64,000 nucleotides of DNA from a virus, in the IMG/VR virus record IMGVR_UViG_3300020202_000072, positions 1 to 64,000 of that record, one strand, 5' to 3'. Shown piece after piece: positions 16,935-25,629 of the stretch (positions are counted from its first letter, which is position 1; each line of letters begins with the position of its first letter). Below the pieces are notes generated by a model, which saw only the letters and a program-made list of their open reading frames with translations, was not told the DNA's origin and searched no databases. The position numbers and the translations under genes were made by a program.

Positions 16935-17411
16935 ATGCCGAAGCACGGAATCGACTCCGAGATCTACCGCGACACCGCCGCGAGCTGGGACGGCCCGAGC
17001 TGGAGCGACTGCGACCTCATCAGCGACTGCACTCCGAACGAGGAGTGGGACGTCTTCGAGTTCGTCGTCCGCCGCAGCCGGGCCAAGATGGGCGAGCCGA
17101 CGACCAAGGGCATCGGCTGCACTGTCAAGATGCTCCGCGACCCGAACGACGCGAACTACGTCGCCTTCCGCGACGCCTGCAACGCGCGGACGCCCCTGCA
17201 CCTGCTCATCCTCGATGGGCCGAAGGAGACCGAGGGCTCCGAAGGGCATCGGGCCTGGTACAAGGTGACGAAGGCTACCGCGAGCCAGAACACCGGCGAC
17301 GTGCTCTTCAGCGAGTACAACCTGATCCCCTGCCTGTCCGACGAGACGGACGAAATCCCCCAGACGGCGGTCGTCGGGGGCGGCGGGTCGATCACCTACA
17401 CGGACATCTGA
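16935..17411 (+). CDS. Probable major tail tube protein
   Basis: The 158-residue product starts MPKHGIDSEIYRDTAASWDG and contains SRAKMGEPTTKGIGCTVKML, HLLILDGPKE and AWYKVTKATASQNTGDVLFSEYNL, a beta-rich layout similar to tail tube subunits. It is followed by the HK97 gp10-like and chaperone genes. The length suits a tube subunit. It ends in a Gly-rich tail with SITYTDI. Confidence 0.65.
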   Translation: MPKHGIDSEIYRDTAASWDGPSWSDCDLISDCTPNEEWDVFEFVVRRSRAKMGEPTTKGIGCTVKMLRDPNDANYVAFRDACNARTPLHLLILDGPKETEGSEGHRAWYKVTKATASQNTGDVLFSEYNLIPCLSDETDEIPQTAVVGGGGSITYTDI

Positions 17412-17412
17412 C

Positions 17413-18066
17413 GTGGCGGTCTGCGCGGGAGCTCCGACCGGCGGCATCTCCGGGGCCCTGGCCTCCGGCCGGGGCTCCCTCGACCAGTTCAAGCGGGGCT
17501 TCTTCGACGCCGAGTCGGTAATCAAGGCGATGGACAAGGGGACGGCGAAGGCCCTGTCGAAGCACGGGGCGTTCGTCCGCCGTCGGGCCCAGACCTCGAT
17601 CCGGTACCGCCTGCAGCCGTCCGAGCCCGGGCAGCCGCCCTCCGCGCATCGGACCATGACGCGGAACAAGACGAACAAGAAGACCGGGGTGACCAAGAAG
17701 CAGCAGGTGAGCCCGCTCCGGGAATTCCTGTTCTTCGCATACGAGTTCAACGTCCGGACCGTGGTCATCGGACCCGCCGCGACCAACCAGCGGAACGCCT
17801 TGGGCATGGAAGGCAAGACCGTCCCGGAGGTGCTCGAATACGGCGGCACGGTCGGCATCCTGGAGTACCTGGCCAGGAGCTACGTCGGCGCCGACGGCGT
17901 CAAGGTCCCGGAGCGATGGCGAAGGATAGACCTCCGCTCGCCCAGGCGGGCCAGCGGCCGGCCGCAACGCCAGCGGACTGCCAGCTATCCGGCCCGGCCC
18001 TACATGAATCCGGCCCACCAGGCGGAATTGAAAACTTTGCCCGCACTGCTGACCAACATCATTTGA
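17413..18066 (+). CDS. HK97 gp10-like tail completion protein
   Basis: The 217-residue product starts at GTG one base after the previous stop. It has a helical N-terminus with FVRRRAQTSIRYR, a basic middle (TRNKTNKKTGVTKKQQ), the YGGTVGIL strand and a C-terminal ARPYMNPAHQAELKTLP, the signature ending of HK97 gp10-type proteins. These act at the head-tail interface. It precedes the tail chaperone pair. Confidence 0.7.
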   Translation: MAVCAGAPTGGISGALASGRGSLDQFKRGFFDAESVIKAMDKGTAKALSKHGAFVRRRAQTSIRYRLQPSEPGQPPSAHRTMTRNKTNKKTGVTKKQQVSPLREFLFFAYEFNVRTVVIGPAATNQRNALGMEGKTVPEVLEYGGTVGILEYLARSYVGADGVKVPERWRRIDLRSPRRASGRPQRQRTASYPARPYMNPAHQAELKTLPALLTNII

Positions 18067-18075
18067 GGTTCGACC

Positions 18076-18462
18076 GTGAAGTTCAAAGACTCGACTGGAC
18101 AGGATTGGGTGTGGCCGAAGCTCACGACCCGCGTCCTCAACAACCTGCGAGATAACCAGCAAGTCGACCTGCGACAGCTCCTCCGCACCAAGGCCGAAGA
18201 GGTCGGCGAGGCCTTGATGGACGACGAGAAGTTGATCGCCGTCTTCATGTACCTTTGCAAGCCTCAGGTCGACGAACGCGGCCTGACCAAGGAGCAGGTC
18301 GAAGACCGCTGGGACGGGGAGACCAACCTCGCCGCGAGGGAGTCGCTGGTCGAAAGTTTTTTTCGTCACTCCCAGAGCCAGAAGGTGACGGAGGTCTTGA
18401 TGAGGAGGTTCCGAGGGGAGGGTACGAGCCTCGCGACCTTGAGCGAGTCGCCTGGGAGCTAG
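18076..18462 (+). CDS. Tail assembly chaperone, short form (gpG-like)
   Basis: The 128-residue product starts at GTG and lies directly upstream of the tape measure, the standard place for tail assembly chaperones. It is helical (LTTRVLNNLRDNQQVDLRQL; LLRTKAEEVGEALMDDEKL). At residues 95-96 two Phe codons sit in a run of seven Ts, a -1 slippery site, after which the zero frame runs only 32 more codons. It binds and folds the tape measure protein in the model from lambda. Confidence 0.75.
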   Translation: MKFKDSTGQDWVWPKLTTRVLNNLRDNQQVDLRQLLRTKAEEVGEALMDDEKLIAVFMYLCKPQVDERGLTKEQVEDRWDGETNLAARESLVESFFRHSQSQKVTEVLMRRFRGEGTSLATLSESPGS

Positions 18463-18758
18463 CGGGGGCAGCCGGGGGCGTTGACGCTAACGACCTCACG
18501 CTCCGCGAGCTGGCCTGGCTGGCCAACGGCCGGCGGCGAGAAGAGTGGGACCACTCGATTCTGCACGCCATGGCCTTGGGCGCCAAAGACATCGACCCGG
18601 AGAAGACGAACCCCTACCGCAAGGGGTCGGAGAAGGGCAGGAAGTTCACACCGGAGCAACTCGCGAGGGCTCGCAAGGCGCGGATGAAGGACTACGTCGC
18701 TTCGATGAAGGCGATGAACCAGCAACGGAAGAAAAGCCATGGCAATGGGCGGCAGTAG
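18076..18758 (+). CDS. Tail assembly chaperone, frameshifted long form (gpGT-like)
   Basis: A -1 shift at the T7 run moves translation from residue 96 into a frame that stays open to 18758, giving a fusion of about 227 residues. The added 131 residues contain LRELAWLANGRRREEWDHS and a basic C-terminal helix. The join works only as -1 relative to the upstream frame, as in lambda G/GT. The end overlaps the tape measure start by 20 bases. The ratio of the two forms normally sets tail assembly; here the shift itself is predicted, not shown. Confidence 0.65.
18357..18363 (+). promoter_or_regulatory. -1 ribosomal slippery site
   Basis: TTTTTTT is read in the zero frame as T TTT TTT, an exact X XXY YYZ heptamer. 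The -1 frame beyond it is open for 131 codons and encodes the expected second half of the tail chaperone. Confidence 0.7.
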
Positions 18759-20790
18759 CGGCGGGAAGGCGGGCGGCATCCGTGCCGGCAAGGCCTTCGT
18801 CGAAACCGCCCTCGACATGGCCGGGCTGAAGGGCGGGCTCCTGCAAGCCAAGCGGCTTGTCATGGGAGCGTCCAAGGGATTTGGTATCGCAGGAGCGAGC
18901 CTGCTGGGCCTGGGGACCGGTCTCCTCGGCGCAGTCGCGGCCCCCTTCCGCGAAGTTGTGGACCACTTCGACGAGATCCAAAAGGCGGCGGACCGGCTCG
19001 GGACCTCGACAGAATCCCTCTCTGCACTGGGCTACGCGGCGGAACAGTCGGGCTCCAACCTGGAGGAGCTCGAGAGCGCCGCGAAGATCATGCAGAAGAA
19101 CCTGATCAACTCGCCGGAGGCCTTCGACAAGCTGGGCATGAGCGCCGCGGAGCTGGCGAAGATGCCACTCGCGGAACAAATCGAAGCCATCTCCGACGCG
19201 ATCGCGGAACTCGACAGCCATTCGAAAACGGCAGCTTCACTTGCCATCTTCGGCAAGGCGGGCACCCGGCTCCTGCCGCTCTTCAAGGACGGCGCGGAAG
19301 GCATCCGGGCCCTGAAGAAGGAAGCGGAGGATGTCGGCGCCGTGGTGGGGGGCGACAACGCACGCAAGGCGGAGCGGGCCGGCGACGCCATCTCGCGCGC
19401 GTGGACCGCCGTGAAGAACACCATCCGCGCCGTGGGCGCCGCGATCCTGCCGGAGATCGATACGCTGGAGAGGCTCACCGGGTACGTCGTGTCCGGTGCG
19501 AAGATCGTGCGAGAGTTCATCGGCGAGAACCGGCAACTGATCCTGATCATCGCGGGCGTCGGTGCCGGGCTAGCCGCGGCCGGCGCCGCCTTCATCGGCA
19601 TCGGCACCTCGCTCGCGGTCGCGGGCGTGGCGTTGGGCGGGATCATCACCGGCATCACAGCCGTCGGCACGATCATCTCGACCATCTGGGCCTGGCTCCC
19701 CGCGATCGCCATCGTCGCAGGAATAGCCGCCGCGGTCGGCGGGCTGGGATACGCCCTCTACAAGTTCACCGTCGTCGGCGACTACGCGAGGGATCTGTTC
19801 AGGGGGCTGGGCGAAGTCATCGGCTGGGCCAGCGGAATCCTCACCACCGCCTGGGAGGGGATTTCCGCGGCACTCGAGGCCGGCGACCTCAACGGGGCGA
19901 TGGACGTCGCCAAGCAAACGCTGTCCGTCTTCTGGGCCGCACTGAAGTACGGGGCTCAGGTCGCGTGGTCCTTCGTAAAAGAAAAGGCCCTGAACGCTTG
20001 GGACGACGTGATCGGCTTCGGCAAGAAGGCCTTGGTCGACGTCGACGCTGAGCTCAAGATCTTCGGCACCGACATGGAGGATTACCTGAAGGAGACCTTC
20101 GAGTCGATCTGGAAGTTCTTCAAAAACGGGTGGAAGGATTCCTTCAACGCCTTCCTTGACATGAGCAACGCCGCGCTGGAGGCGGAGGCGAGGGGCCGCC
20201 AGTACGTCAAAGACCACTGGAAGGACATCGCGGCGGGGGCCATCGGGGCATCTGGTCTCGGGCTCATCATCGGCGGTGGCAAGGAAGGTGTCGACGCTGC
20301 CACGAAGCCGATCGGCGAGGGCCAGGCCCTCGCCGAGCAGCTTGGCGACCGGGAGGCGGCGAAGAAGCGCATCCGCCTGGAGCGCGATCGCCTGAAGGCC
20401 GCGGAAGACGCGCTGACCCAAGACAAGAAGGACGCCCGCGCCGCCCGCGAGAAGGAGAAGATCGACAAGGCCCTCGAAGAGCTGAAGCAAGAGGAGAGGA
20501 AGCTGGAGGCCGAAAAGCAGAAGCAAGAACTCGCGGCGCGGGACAAGCGGATCGCGGCCAACACCGCGATCTTCGCCGCGCTGATGAAGGACATCAACGG
20601 CATGGGCCAACGGAAGCAAGACGCGATCGCCGGTATTTCCGCCGCGACCCGCTCGGCCTTTGGCACCTTCGGCAACTCCGCCCTCATGTTCGGCGGCGGT
20701 GGCGGGGTTCTGAACAAGATCGAGAAGAACACCGCCGACGCGGCCGAGGATCTGGATGACATCAAGAACAAGGGCGGACTGAGGCACTAA
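18739..20790 (+). CDS. Tail tape measure protein
   Basis: The 683-residue protein has the tape-measure plan: helical N-terminus, a region IQKAADRLGTSTESLSALGY near residue 80, a long hydrophobic block at about residues 255-345 (LILIIAGVGAGLAAAGAAF), and a C-terminal coiled coil rich in Lys/Glu (about 540-610). At about 0.15 nm per residue it implies a tail near 100 nm. It is the largest tail gene and overlaps the chaperone fusion by 20 bases. Confidence 0.88.
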   Translation: MAMGGSSGGKAGGIRAGKAFVETALDMAGLKGGLLQAKRLVMGASKGFGIAGASLLGLGTGLLGAVAAPFREVVDHFDEIQKAADRLGTSTESLSALGYAAEQSGSNLEELESAAKIMQKNLINSPEAFDKLGMSAAELAKMPLAEQIEAISDAIAELDSHSKTAASLAIFGKAGTRLLPLFKDGAEGIRALKKEAEDVGAVVGGDNARKAERAGDAISRAWTAVKNTIRAVGAAILPEIDTLERLTGYVVSGAKIVREFIGENRQLILIIAGVGAGLAAAGAAFIGIGTSLAVAGVALGGIITGITAVGTIISTIWAWLPAIAIVAGIAAAVGGLGYALYKFTVVGDYARDLFRGLGEVIGWASGILTTAWEGISAALEAGDLNGAMDVAKQTLSVFWAALKYGAQVAWSFVKEKALNAWDDVIGFGKKALVDVDAELKIFGTDMEDYLKETFESIWKFFKNGWKDSFNAFLDMSNAALEAEARGRQYVKDHWKDIAAGAIGASGLGLIIGGGKEGVDAATKPIGEGQALAEQLGDREAAKKRIRLERDRLKAAEDALTQDKKDARAAREKEKIDKALEELKQEERKLEAEKQKQELAARDKRIAANTAIFAALMKDINGMGQRKQDAIAGISAATRSAFGTFGNSALMFGGGGGVLNKIEKNTADAAEDLDDIKNKGGLRH

Positions 20791-21716
20791 TGCCGGCATA
20801 CATCGAGAACCTCCTGGGAGACGGCGACTTCAAGTCGGGGCCGACGGGCGTCGACGGGGTCGGCCTCGCCGTCGTCTTCGACGCGGCCGACCAGTCCGAG
20901 GCATACGACGTCGCCGACGAATACTACCCGGCCGTCGTTGGCGGCATCCCCCGCGGATCGATCGACGTCAAAGAGAAGGTCGTCGGACGGCTCTACCTGA
21001 TAGAAGTGGACTACTCCTCCTCGGTCCGCGACCGGGCCGAGAACGCCAACGGCATCGAGCCGGGCGATAACCCCGGGGCCCAAGGAACGGGGGAGGGCGG
21101 GGGCAACCCGGCCGGCGACAAGACCGGCGACGAGGAGGTCACGCGGAAGTATAGCGTCAGTACCAAGGGCGGCACGCAGCACATCAAGCGTAGCTGGCAC
21201 ATCGTTTCCCGCCATGCCCCCAATGGCGCCGACCCCGCCACGATCCCGGCGAACGAGGGCAACTGGATCGGCTTCCACGACGGCGATTGTGACGGCACCG
21301 ACATCATCGCGCCGAGCCCGGAGTTTACGATCTCGGTCACGCTGCCGCGTCTGACGCTCGGCTATTTCTTGCGCGTGATGGCCACGACTGGGAAGATCAA
21401 CAACGCCCCGATCTGGGGGCTCGGCACCGCCGAGGTTCTCTTCGCCGGCGCCGACTTCTCCAGCCGCGACGGCAAGAACAAGGGGTGGGACTCAAACTTT
21501 TACTTTAAATACTCGCCCTCGGAACACGATGTTCCGATCACCGATGACTTTGTCGTCCCCTTCAAGGCCGGTTGGCACTGCCTCGATGTCTGGTACGAGA
21601 AGATCATCGACCCCGGCCCGAACAAGCTGGCGTCGCGGCCTTTCGCGGCCTACGTGCACCAGGTGTACAAGTATGCCCAGTTTGAAGACTTAAATCTCCG
21701 ACCCCTCGACCAGTGA
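20790..21716 (+). CDS. Tail-tip region protein, probable distal/minor tail protein
   Basis: The 308-residue product starts at the A that ends the tape measure stop (TAATG). It is beta-rich, with an acidic Gly-rich loop near residues 90-110 and KYSVSTKGGTQHIKRSWHI in the middle. Its position right after the tape measure suggests a distal tail or baseplate hub protein. I do not recognise a diagnostic motif. Confidence 0.6.
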   Translation: MPAYIENLLGDGDFKSGPTGVDGVGLAVVFDAADQSEAYDVADEYYPAVVGGIPRGSIDVKEKVVGRLYLIEVDYSSSVRDRAENANGIEPGDNPGAQGTGEGGGNPAGDKTGDEEVTRKYSVSTKGGTQHIKRSWHIVSRHAPNGADPATIPANEGNWIGFHDGDCDGTDIIAPSPEFTISVTLPRLTLGYFLRVMATTGKINNAPIWGLGTAEVLFAGADFSSRDGKNKGWDSNFYFKYSPSEHDVPITDDFVVPFKAGWHCLDVWYEKIIDPGPNKLASRPFAAYVHQVYKYAQFEDLNLRPLDQ

Positions 21717-21955
21717 GCATGATGCACCGACTTCCCCTGCGCCTGCGACGCTTCACCGCCGCCGACCTCGACCGCGACTTGTGCGACGTCCTGGGCGCGC
21801 GGGAAGGCGGGGTCGCGATCGAAGACAACAAACTCATTGTCAACGGGACTCACGAGATGAGGCTCGAGGACTTTGCCGCCAAGTGCGAGGCCGACCTCTC
21901 CCCCCCTATGGTCGCAGCACCGGGGCGTATCACCATCGCCGACCTCGGAATCTAA
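21713..21955 (+). CDS. Small tail-region hypothetical protein
   Basis: The product has about 80 residues if translation begins at the GTG that overlaps the preceding stop (GTGA); ATGs at 21719 and 21722 are alternatives. It contains LRLRRFTAADLDRDLCDVLG and a C-terminal GRITIADLGI. Its own stop overlaps the next ATG (TAATG). No family is recognised. Confidence 0.6.
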   Translation: MSMMHRLPLRLRRFTAADLDRDLCDVLGAREGGVAIEDNKLIVNGTHEMRLEDFAAKCEADLSPPMVAAPGRITIADLGI

Positions 21956-23670
21956 TGCTAGCTAAGAATCCATTTCGAGGCGTGCAACCGGGAGATGGGC
22001 TTGGCTTCCCGGCACAGTTCTACAACGCGCTGCTCGAATCGCTGAAGCAGCAACTCTCGGGCACCCTCCGCCGCTCGCGCGAATCCTCGACCGAGATCCT
22101 CGTTAAGAACACGAGCGCAACCCCCATCACGCAACAATTCGGTATCCTTGGCCTCGAAAACCCGTTCGCGACCCAGGCCCAGAACGCGGCCGAATTCGCC
22201 GACCGGCGGGCCATGAAGGGCATCGCCCCCGCGGCCGGCGAGCCCTTCGTCGTCGCGAAAGAGCCCCTGTCGATGGACGCTATCGGGGAGGCGACACTCC
22301 TCGGCCTGACCCCATGCCAGGTCAACCTCACCGACACCGCGCACCGCTACGCCGGCCCGTCAGTCTCGACGACAACGCTCACTTCCGCGAGCACCGGCCC
22401 GGCTCGCATCCTCTGGACCGCGAGCGGCTTCGCGACCACGGGCGTTCAGTGGGCCCTGGTGAACCTGCTTGGCGACGAGCCCCCCGACGACGAGACCGCT
22501 TTTGTGCGGGTCACCTCGCTGAGCCCGGTCGGCACTCCGGGCGGCTCGGTGTACCCGGCCGTCCGCCTCCGGAATGAAGGTCGCCCGGCGAGTTCGTGGC
22601 CGATCGCGGCGGAGTGCTGGTATTACAACGTCCGCGGCGAGACCCCCGAGCTGGGCGTGCCCTACCTGTCCCGGCGGAACGCCGAGACGCACCTCGACCT
22701 GGAGCAGTGGGACTCGGACAACTGCTGCGCGGGCGGCGGCGAGGACCCGCCCGACCCCGGCGTCTCGGCCTGTTGCCCGGACGAATCCCCACTACCCGAC
22801 TCGATGGCGGCGATCGCTTACGTCGTCGATTGGAACGGGGGGGACACGAGTTTGTGGTCGAGTTTCGACGTGATCGACTCGTTCGGGTTCACGCTCTTCA
22901 CGGGCGATGGCGGGGCCCGCTACCACGGCCAGGTGGCGATCGAAGGGACGATGGAGAACCAGACACTGGACGTCACCCTCCGCTGTAACTCGAGCGTCGG
23001 CGGGACGATCAGTTGGTACGGCAGGGCCTGCGACCCCGAGTTCACCAATAACACCAACAACTGGATTCTGCTGACCGGCCCCGTGGCGGTGGACATGGTG
23101 ACGACGGGTAATCGGACGACCTGTGACCCTCTGTGCTTCCAGTTCTTTACGAATCTCGCTTATACCAGCACGTCGAATCCATTCACTGCCTACGCATCGT
23201 TGGACTACACAGTTATTATCGTCGCCGGGGCGGATTGCGCATCTGGCGGAGGCGGAGGTGGCGGGGGAGGGTGCTTCGGTCACGGTCTCGACGCCGAGAC
23301 GGGTGACGTGCTCCAAGTTCCCGAAGTGTTCAGTGGCGTGTTCGGCACTGTCAGCGGCACGAATACGAGTGACGGGCAAGAGGTGGACGTCCCGTTCCAC
23401 CACATCGCGGGCTCGACTCTGTGGTACGTCAGTTCGACCTTCTCGCTCAACGGCCACGACGCCCAGATCGTCATCGGCTTCGGCTTCGGCCCGGTCGAAC
23501 GTCAGCTCTACGTCACCTGGGAAGTGACGCCGGGCGGAGAGTGGACCAGCGCCCCGGGCTCTCTCTCCTACACCGGCGGCGTCTACACGATCTCCATCGA
23601 GGGCATCGACACGGGCGACGGCGGCGTCCTCGACTTCAACTCGACCTTTGACACGGCGGACTGCGAGTAA
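21955..23670 (+). CDS. Large modular tail-tip/adsorption candidate protein
   Basis: The product has 571 residues from an ATG overlapping the previous stop. Residues about 1-230 are a structural domain (ALLESLKQQLSG, NTSATPITQQFGILGLENPF). Then come Cys-rich segments (DNCCAGGG, SACCPDE), a beta domain, a nine-glycine linker near residue 430 and a second beta domain ending ADCE. The two displayed domains after linkers are typical of a receptor-binding or fibre-like protein. The function is inferred from position and modularity. Confidence 0.55.
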   Translation: MLAKNPFRGVQPGDGLGFPAQFYNALLESLKQQLSGTLRRSRESSTEILVKNTSATPITQQFGILGLENPFATQAQNAAEFADRRAMKGIAPAAGEPFVVAKEPLSMDAIGEATLLGLTPCQVNLTDTAHRYAGPSVSTTTLTSASTGPARILWTASGFATTGVQWALVNLLGDEPPDDETAFVRVTSLSPVGTPGGSVYPAVRLRNEGRPASSWPIAAECWYYNVRGETPELGVPYLSRRNAETHLDLEQWDSDNCCAGGGEDPPDPGVSACCPDESPLPDSMAAIAYVVDWNGGDTSLWSSFDVIDSFGFTLFTGDGGARYHGQVAIEGTMENQTLDVTLRCNSSVGGTISWYGRACDPEFTNNTNNWILLTGPVAVDMVTTGNRTTCDPLCFQFFTNLAYTSTSNPFTAYASLDYTVIIVAGADCASGGGGGGGGGCFGHGLDAETGDVLQVPEVFSGVFGTVSGTNTSDGQEVDVPFHHIAGSTLWYVSSTFSLNGHDAQIVIGFGFGPVERQLYVTWEVTPGGEWTSAPGSLSYTGGVYTISIEGIDTGDGGVLDFNSTFDTADCE

Positions 23671-24701
23671 TGCCGCCCACGACTTGCAAGCGGGGCCACG
23701 AGCCCCTGCAGCCCGACACCTGCCCCCTGTGCCGCGGGTTGACCCCTTCCTCCCGGCGGCCGCGGCCGGTCGCCAACGGACCCTGCACTCACCGCGGCCC
23801 AGAGACGGGCGGCAGCGAGGTCCTGCTCTCGTGCCAGAAGGACCCACCAGCCCGCGTCCCACTCTACCAGTGTGCGATTTACGGCACCTGCACGCTGGCC
23901 AAGGCTGCTCGCGACACGCGATGTTGCGCCCACTGTTCCGATCGGGAAGCCTTCCTGCCGGCGGACGACTCCCCCTTCACGGCCCGGCTCGGCGACCCGG
24001 CCGTCGGCGTCGTGATCGGCTCGTACAAGTTCCCCGGCCTGGTCGAGCTGCAGCTCCGGGCGATCCGCCACTGGTGCGGCCCGGTGCCCGTGCTCGTCAG
24101 CGACGACTGTTCGCCGCACGCCGGAGAGCTCGCCCGCGTCTGCGAGCGCGAGGGGGCGGAGTTCAGCCCGAACCCCGAACGCCTCGGCCACACGGGCGGC
24201 GACCTGGCGGCCTTCTGGAAGGGGATCCGCTGGGCCCGCTCGAAGAAACTGCAGGTCCTGTGCAAGCTGTCCCAGCGCTTCATCGGGACCTCGCACCGCT
24301 GGCTGCACGACGGCGCCCGCGAACTAATCGAGTCTGCCTTACCGCTGTCAAGCAACCGCTGCCGGGGCCGGGAGAGCTGGCCGCTGCGGACGGAGGCGGT
24401 GCTGCTCGACGCGGCCGCCTGGCACCGCGACGACGTGCTCGACTTCCTCGCCCCTCGCCAGCGCCCCAAGCCGGCCAACGCGGAGTTCGACTTCGCACGG
24501 CTTCTGGACTCCAAACTCGGCGGGCTGTTCTGGCCCTGGAAGCTCTTCGGCGAGGACCGCTACGAGCGGCGGCCCGGCTACCTCTGGCACTGCTCGCACC
24601 GGGTGGGCGACTACCGCAAGCTCGCGGCCCGCTTCGGCGTCGAGCTCGACGAGTCGTTCCACGTCGACGGCTGGCAGAACGACAGGAGCTACGTCCATTG
24701 A
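23670..24701 (+). CDS. Glycosyltransferase-like protein with N-terminal Cys-rich module
   Basis: The 343-residue product starts at an ATG overlapping the previous stop. The first about 95 residues contain paired cysteines (CPLC, CCAHC) suggesting a zinc-binding module. From about residue 112 a GT-A-like fold appears: VGVVIGSYKFPGLVELQLRA, then VLVSDDCSP and GHTGGDLAAFWKGI. It is followed, with a four-base overlap, by another glycosyltransferase. It may decorate the virion or the host surface. Confidence 0.65.
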   Translation: MPPTTCKRGHEPLQPDTCPLCRGLTPSSRRPRPVANGPCTHRGPETGGSEVLLSCQKDPPARVPLYQCAIYGTCTLAKAARDTRCCAHCSDREAFLPADDSPFTARLGDPAVGVVIGSYKFPGLVELQLRAIRHWCGPVPVLVSDDCSPHAGELARVCEREGAEFSPNPERLGHTGGDLAAFWKGIRWARSKKLQVLCKLSQRFIGTSHRWLHDGARELIESALPLSSNRCRGRESWPLRTEAVLLDAAAWHRDDVLDFLAPRQRPKPANAEFDFARLLDSKLGGLFWPWKLFGEDRYERRPGYLWHCSHRVGDYRKLAARFGVELDESFHVDGWQNDRSYVH

Positions 24702-25297
24702 TCCGCTTCTCGCTCATCCTCCCCACCGTCAGCCGGCCGACACTGGCCGCCGCGCTCCTGTCCCTGCGCGGCCAGGACTGGCGGCCGGGCGACGAGGTCC
24801 TCCTGGTGGGCGACGGCCCGCAAGAGACGGCACGCTTGTTCTGGGAACAGCTCGGCTTGCCCGGCCGATACCTGGAGACGCCGGCCAAGATGGGCTCCTG
24901 GGGACACGGGATCCGCAACTGGGTGAACAAGCTTGGCCACGCGAAGGGGACGCACCTGCTGAACCTCGACGACGACGACGCCTACCGGCCCGGGGCGATC
25001 GCCGCCGTCCGAGAAGCCCTCACCGAGGATCCGCACCGGCCCCACCTGTTCCGGATGTTCACCGCCCACGACGGCCGCACGCTCTGGCGCGAGAGGTCGA
25101 TCGAGCACGGCAACCTGGGGACGCCCTGCTTCGTCGTCCCGAATACACCAGGCCGGCTCGGCGAGTGGGCTCCGTATCACGGCGGCGACCTGGCCTTCCT
25201 GCGCGGCACACTCGACCATTACCCCCAGGGCCCGGTGTGGCGTGAGGAAGTAATCGCGGACGTCTGGCCGGCGGCGGTGCCGAGATCATCCGCTTAG
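24698..25297 (+). CDS. Family 2-type glycosyltransferase
   Basis: The 199-residue product starts at a TTG overlapping the previous stop (TTGA). It has the GT2 opening FSLILPTVSRPTLAAALLSL, VLLVGDGPQETA, and the metal-binding LLNLDDDDAYRPGAI near residue 90, followed by PHLFRMFTAHDG. It is shorter than many GT2 enzymes but contains the whole nucleotide-sugar-binding half. The acceptor is unknown. Confidence 0.75.
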   Translation: MIRFSLILPTVSRPTLAAALLSLRGQDWRPGDEVLLVGDGPQETARLFWEQLGLPGRYLETPAKMGSWGHGIRNWVNKLGHAKGTHLLNLDDDDAYRPGAIAAVREALTEDPHRPHLFRMFTAHDGRTLWRERSIEHGNLGTPCFVVPNTPGRLGEWAPYHGGDLAFLRGTLDHYPQGPVWREEVIADVWPAAVPRSSA

Positions 25298-25367
25298 GCC
25301 GGGTAAACGGGAAAGACTTCCAATACTGGAACACTTCCCCCCATTCCCCTTTGACTCACTTCCTAAC

Positions 25368-25405
25368 CGACCTCGCTTCACTCACCATGAGCCGAAGCGA
25401 GGTCG
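25368..25405 (+). promoter_or_regulatory. 12-bp stem-loop covering a ribosome-binding site
   Basis: CGACCTCGCTTC (25368-25379) pairs perfectly with GAAGCGAGGTCG (25394-25405); inside the 14-base loop CTCA and TGAG can pair as well. The GAGG ribosome-binding site of the gene at 25411 lies in the 3' arm, so the structure should block initiation when folded. The rest of the 113-base gap shows nothing clear apart from a TTCCAATACTGGAA dyad at 25318-25331. Confidence 0.55.
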
Positions 25406-25410
25406 CTCTC

Positions 25411-25629
25411 ATGTACGGTCCACCGCCAAATCGCCGACTCGACCCGTGCGATCGCGAGCCGCCGATGCCGTCCCCGAAATCCAAACCGACGCCGCAGCCG
25501 GTTCGGCTGGATCGCTGGGATTTTGCCTGGGTCTTTGCAATCGCCCTTCTCGCCCTGGCCCTGATCTCGATCGGAGAGGGCCTCGCCCTCGACGACATAA
25601 GCCACCTGACGGCGAGGATCGCCCGATGA
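25411..25629 (+). CDS. Small single-span membrane protein
   Basis: The 72-residue product has a proline-rich basic N-terminus and one strong transmembrane segment (FAWVFAIALLALALISIG). I chose the ATG at 25411 because GAGG lies eight bases upstream; ATGs at 25387 and 25465 are alternatives. The stop overlaps the next ATG. It begins the membrane-protein cassette that probably handles lysis. Confidence 0.55.
   Translation: MYGPPPNRRLDPCDREPPMPSPKSKPTPQPVRLDRWDFAWVFAIALLALALISIGEGLALDDISHLTARIAR

Noticed and set aside
25318-25331. TTCCAATACTGGAA dyad, whose reverse complement nearly recurs at 8297-8309
   Set aside because: A 13-base shared match is not rare enough in 64 kb to claim a regulatory pair, and one copy is inside a gene.
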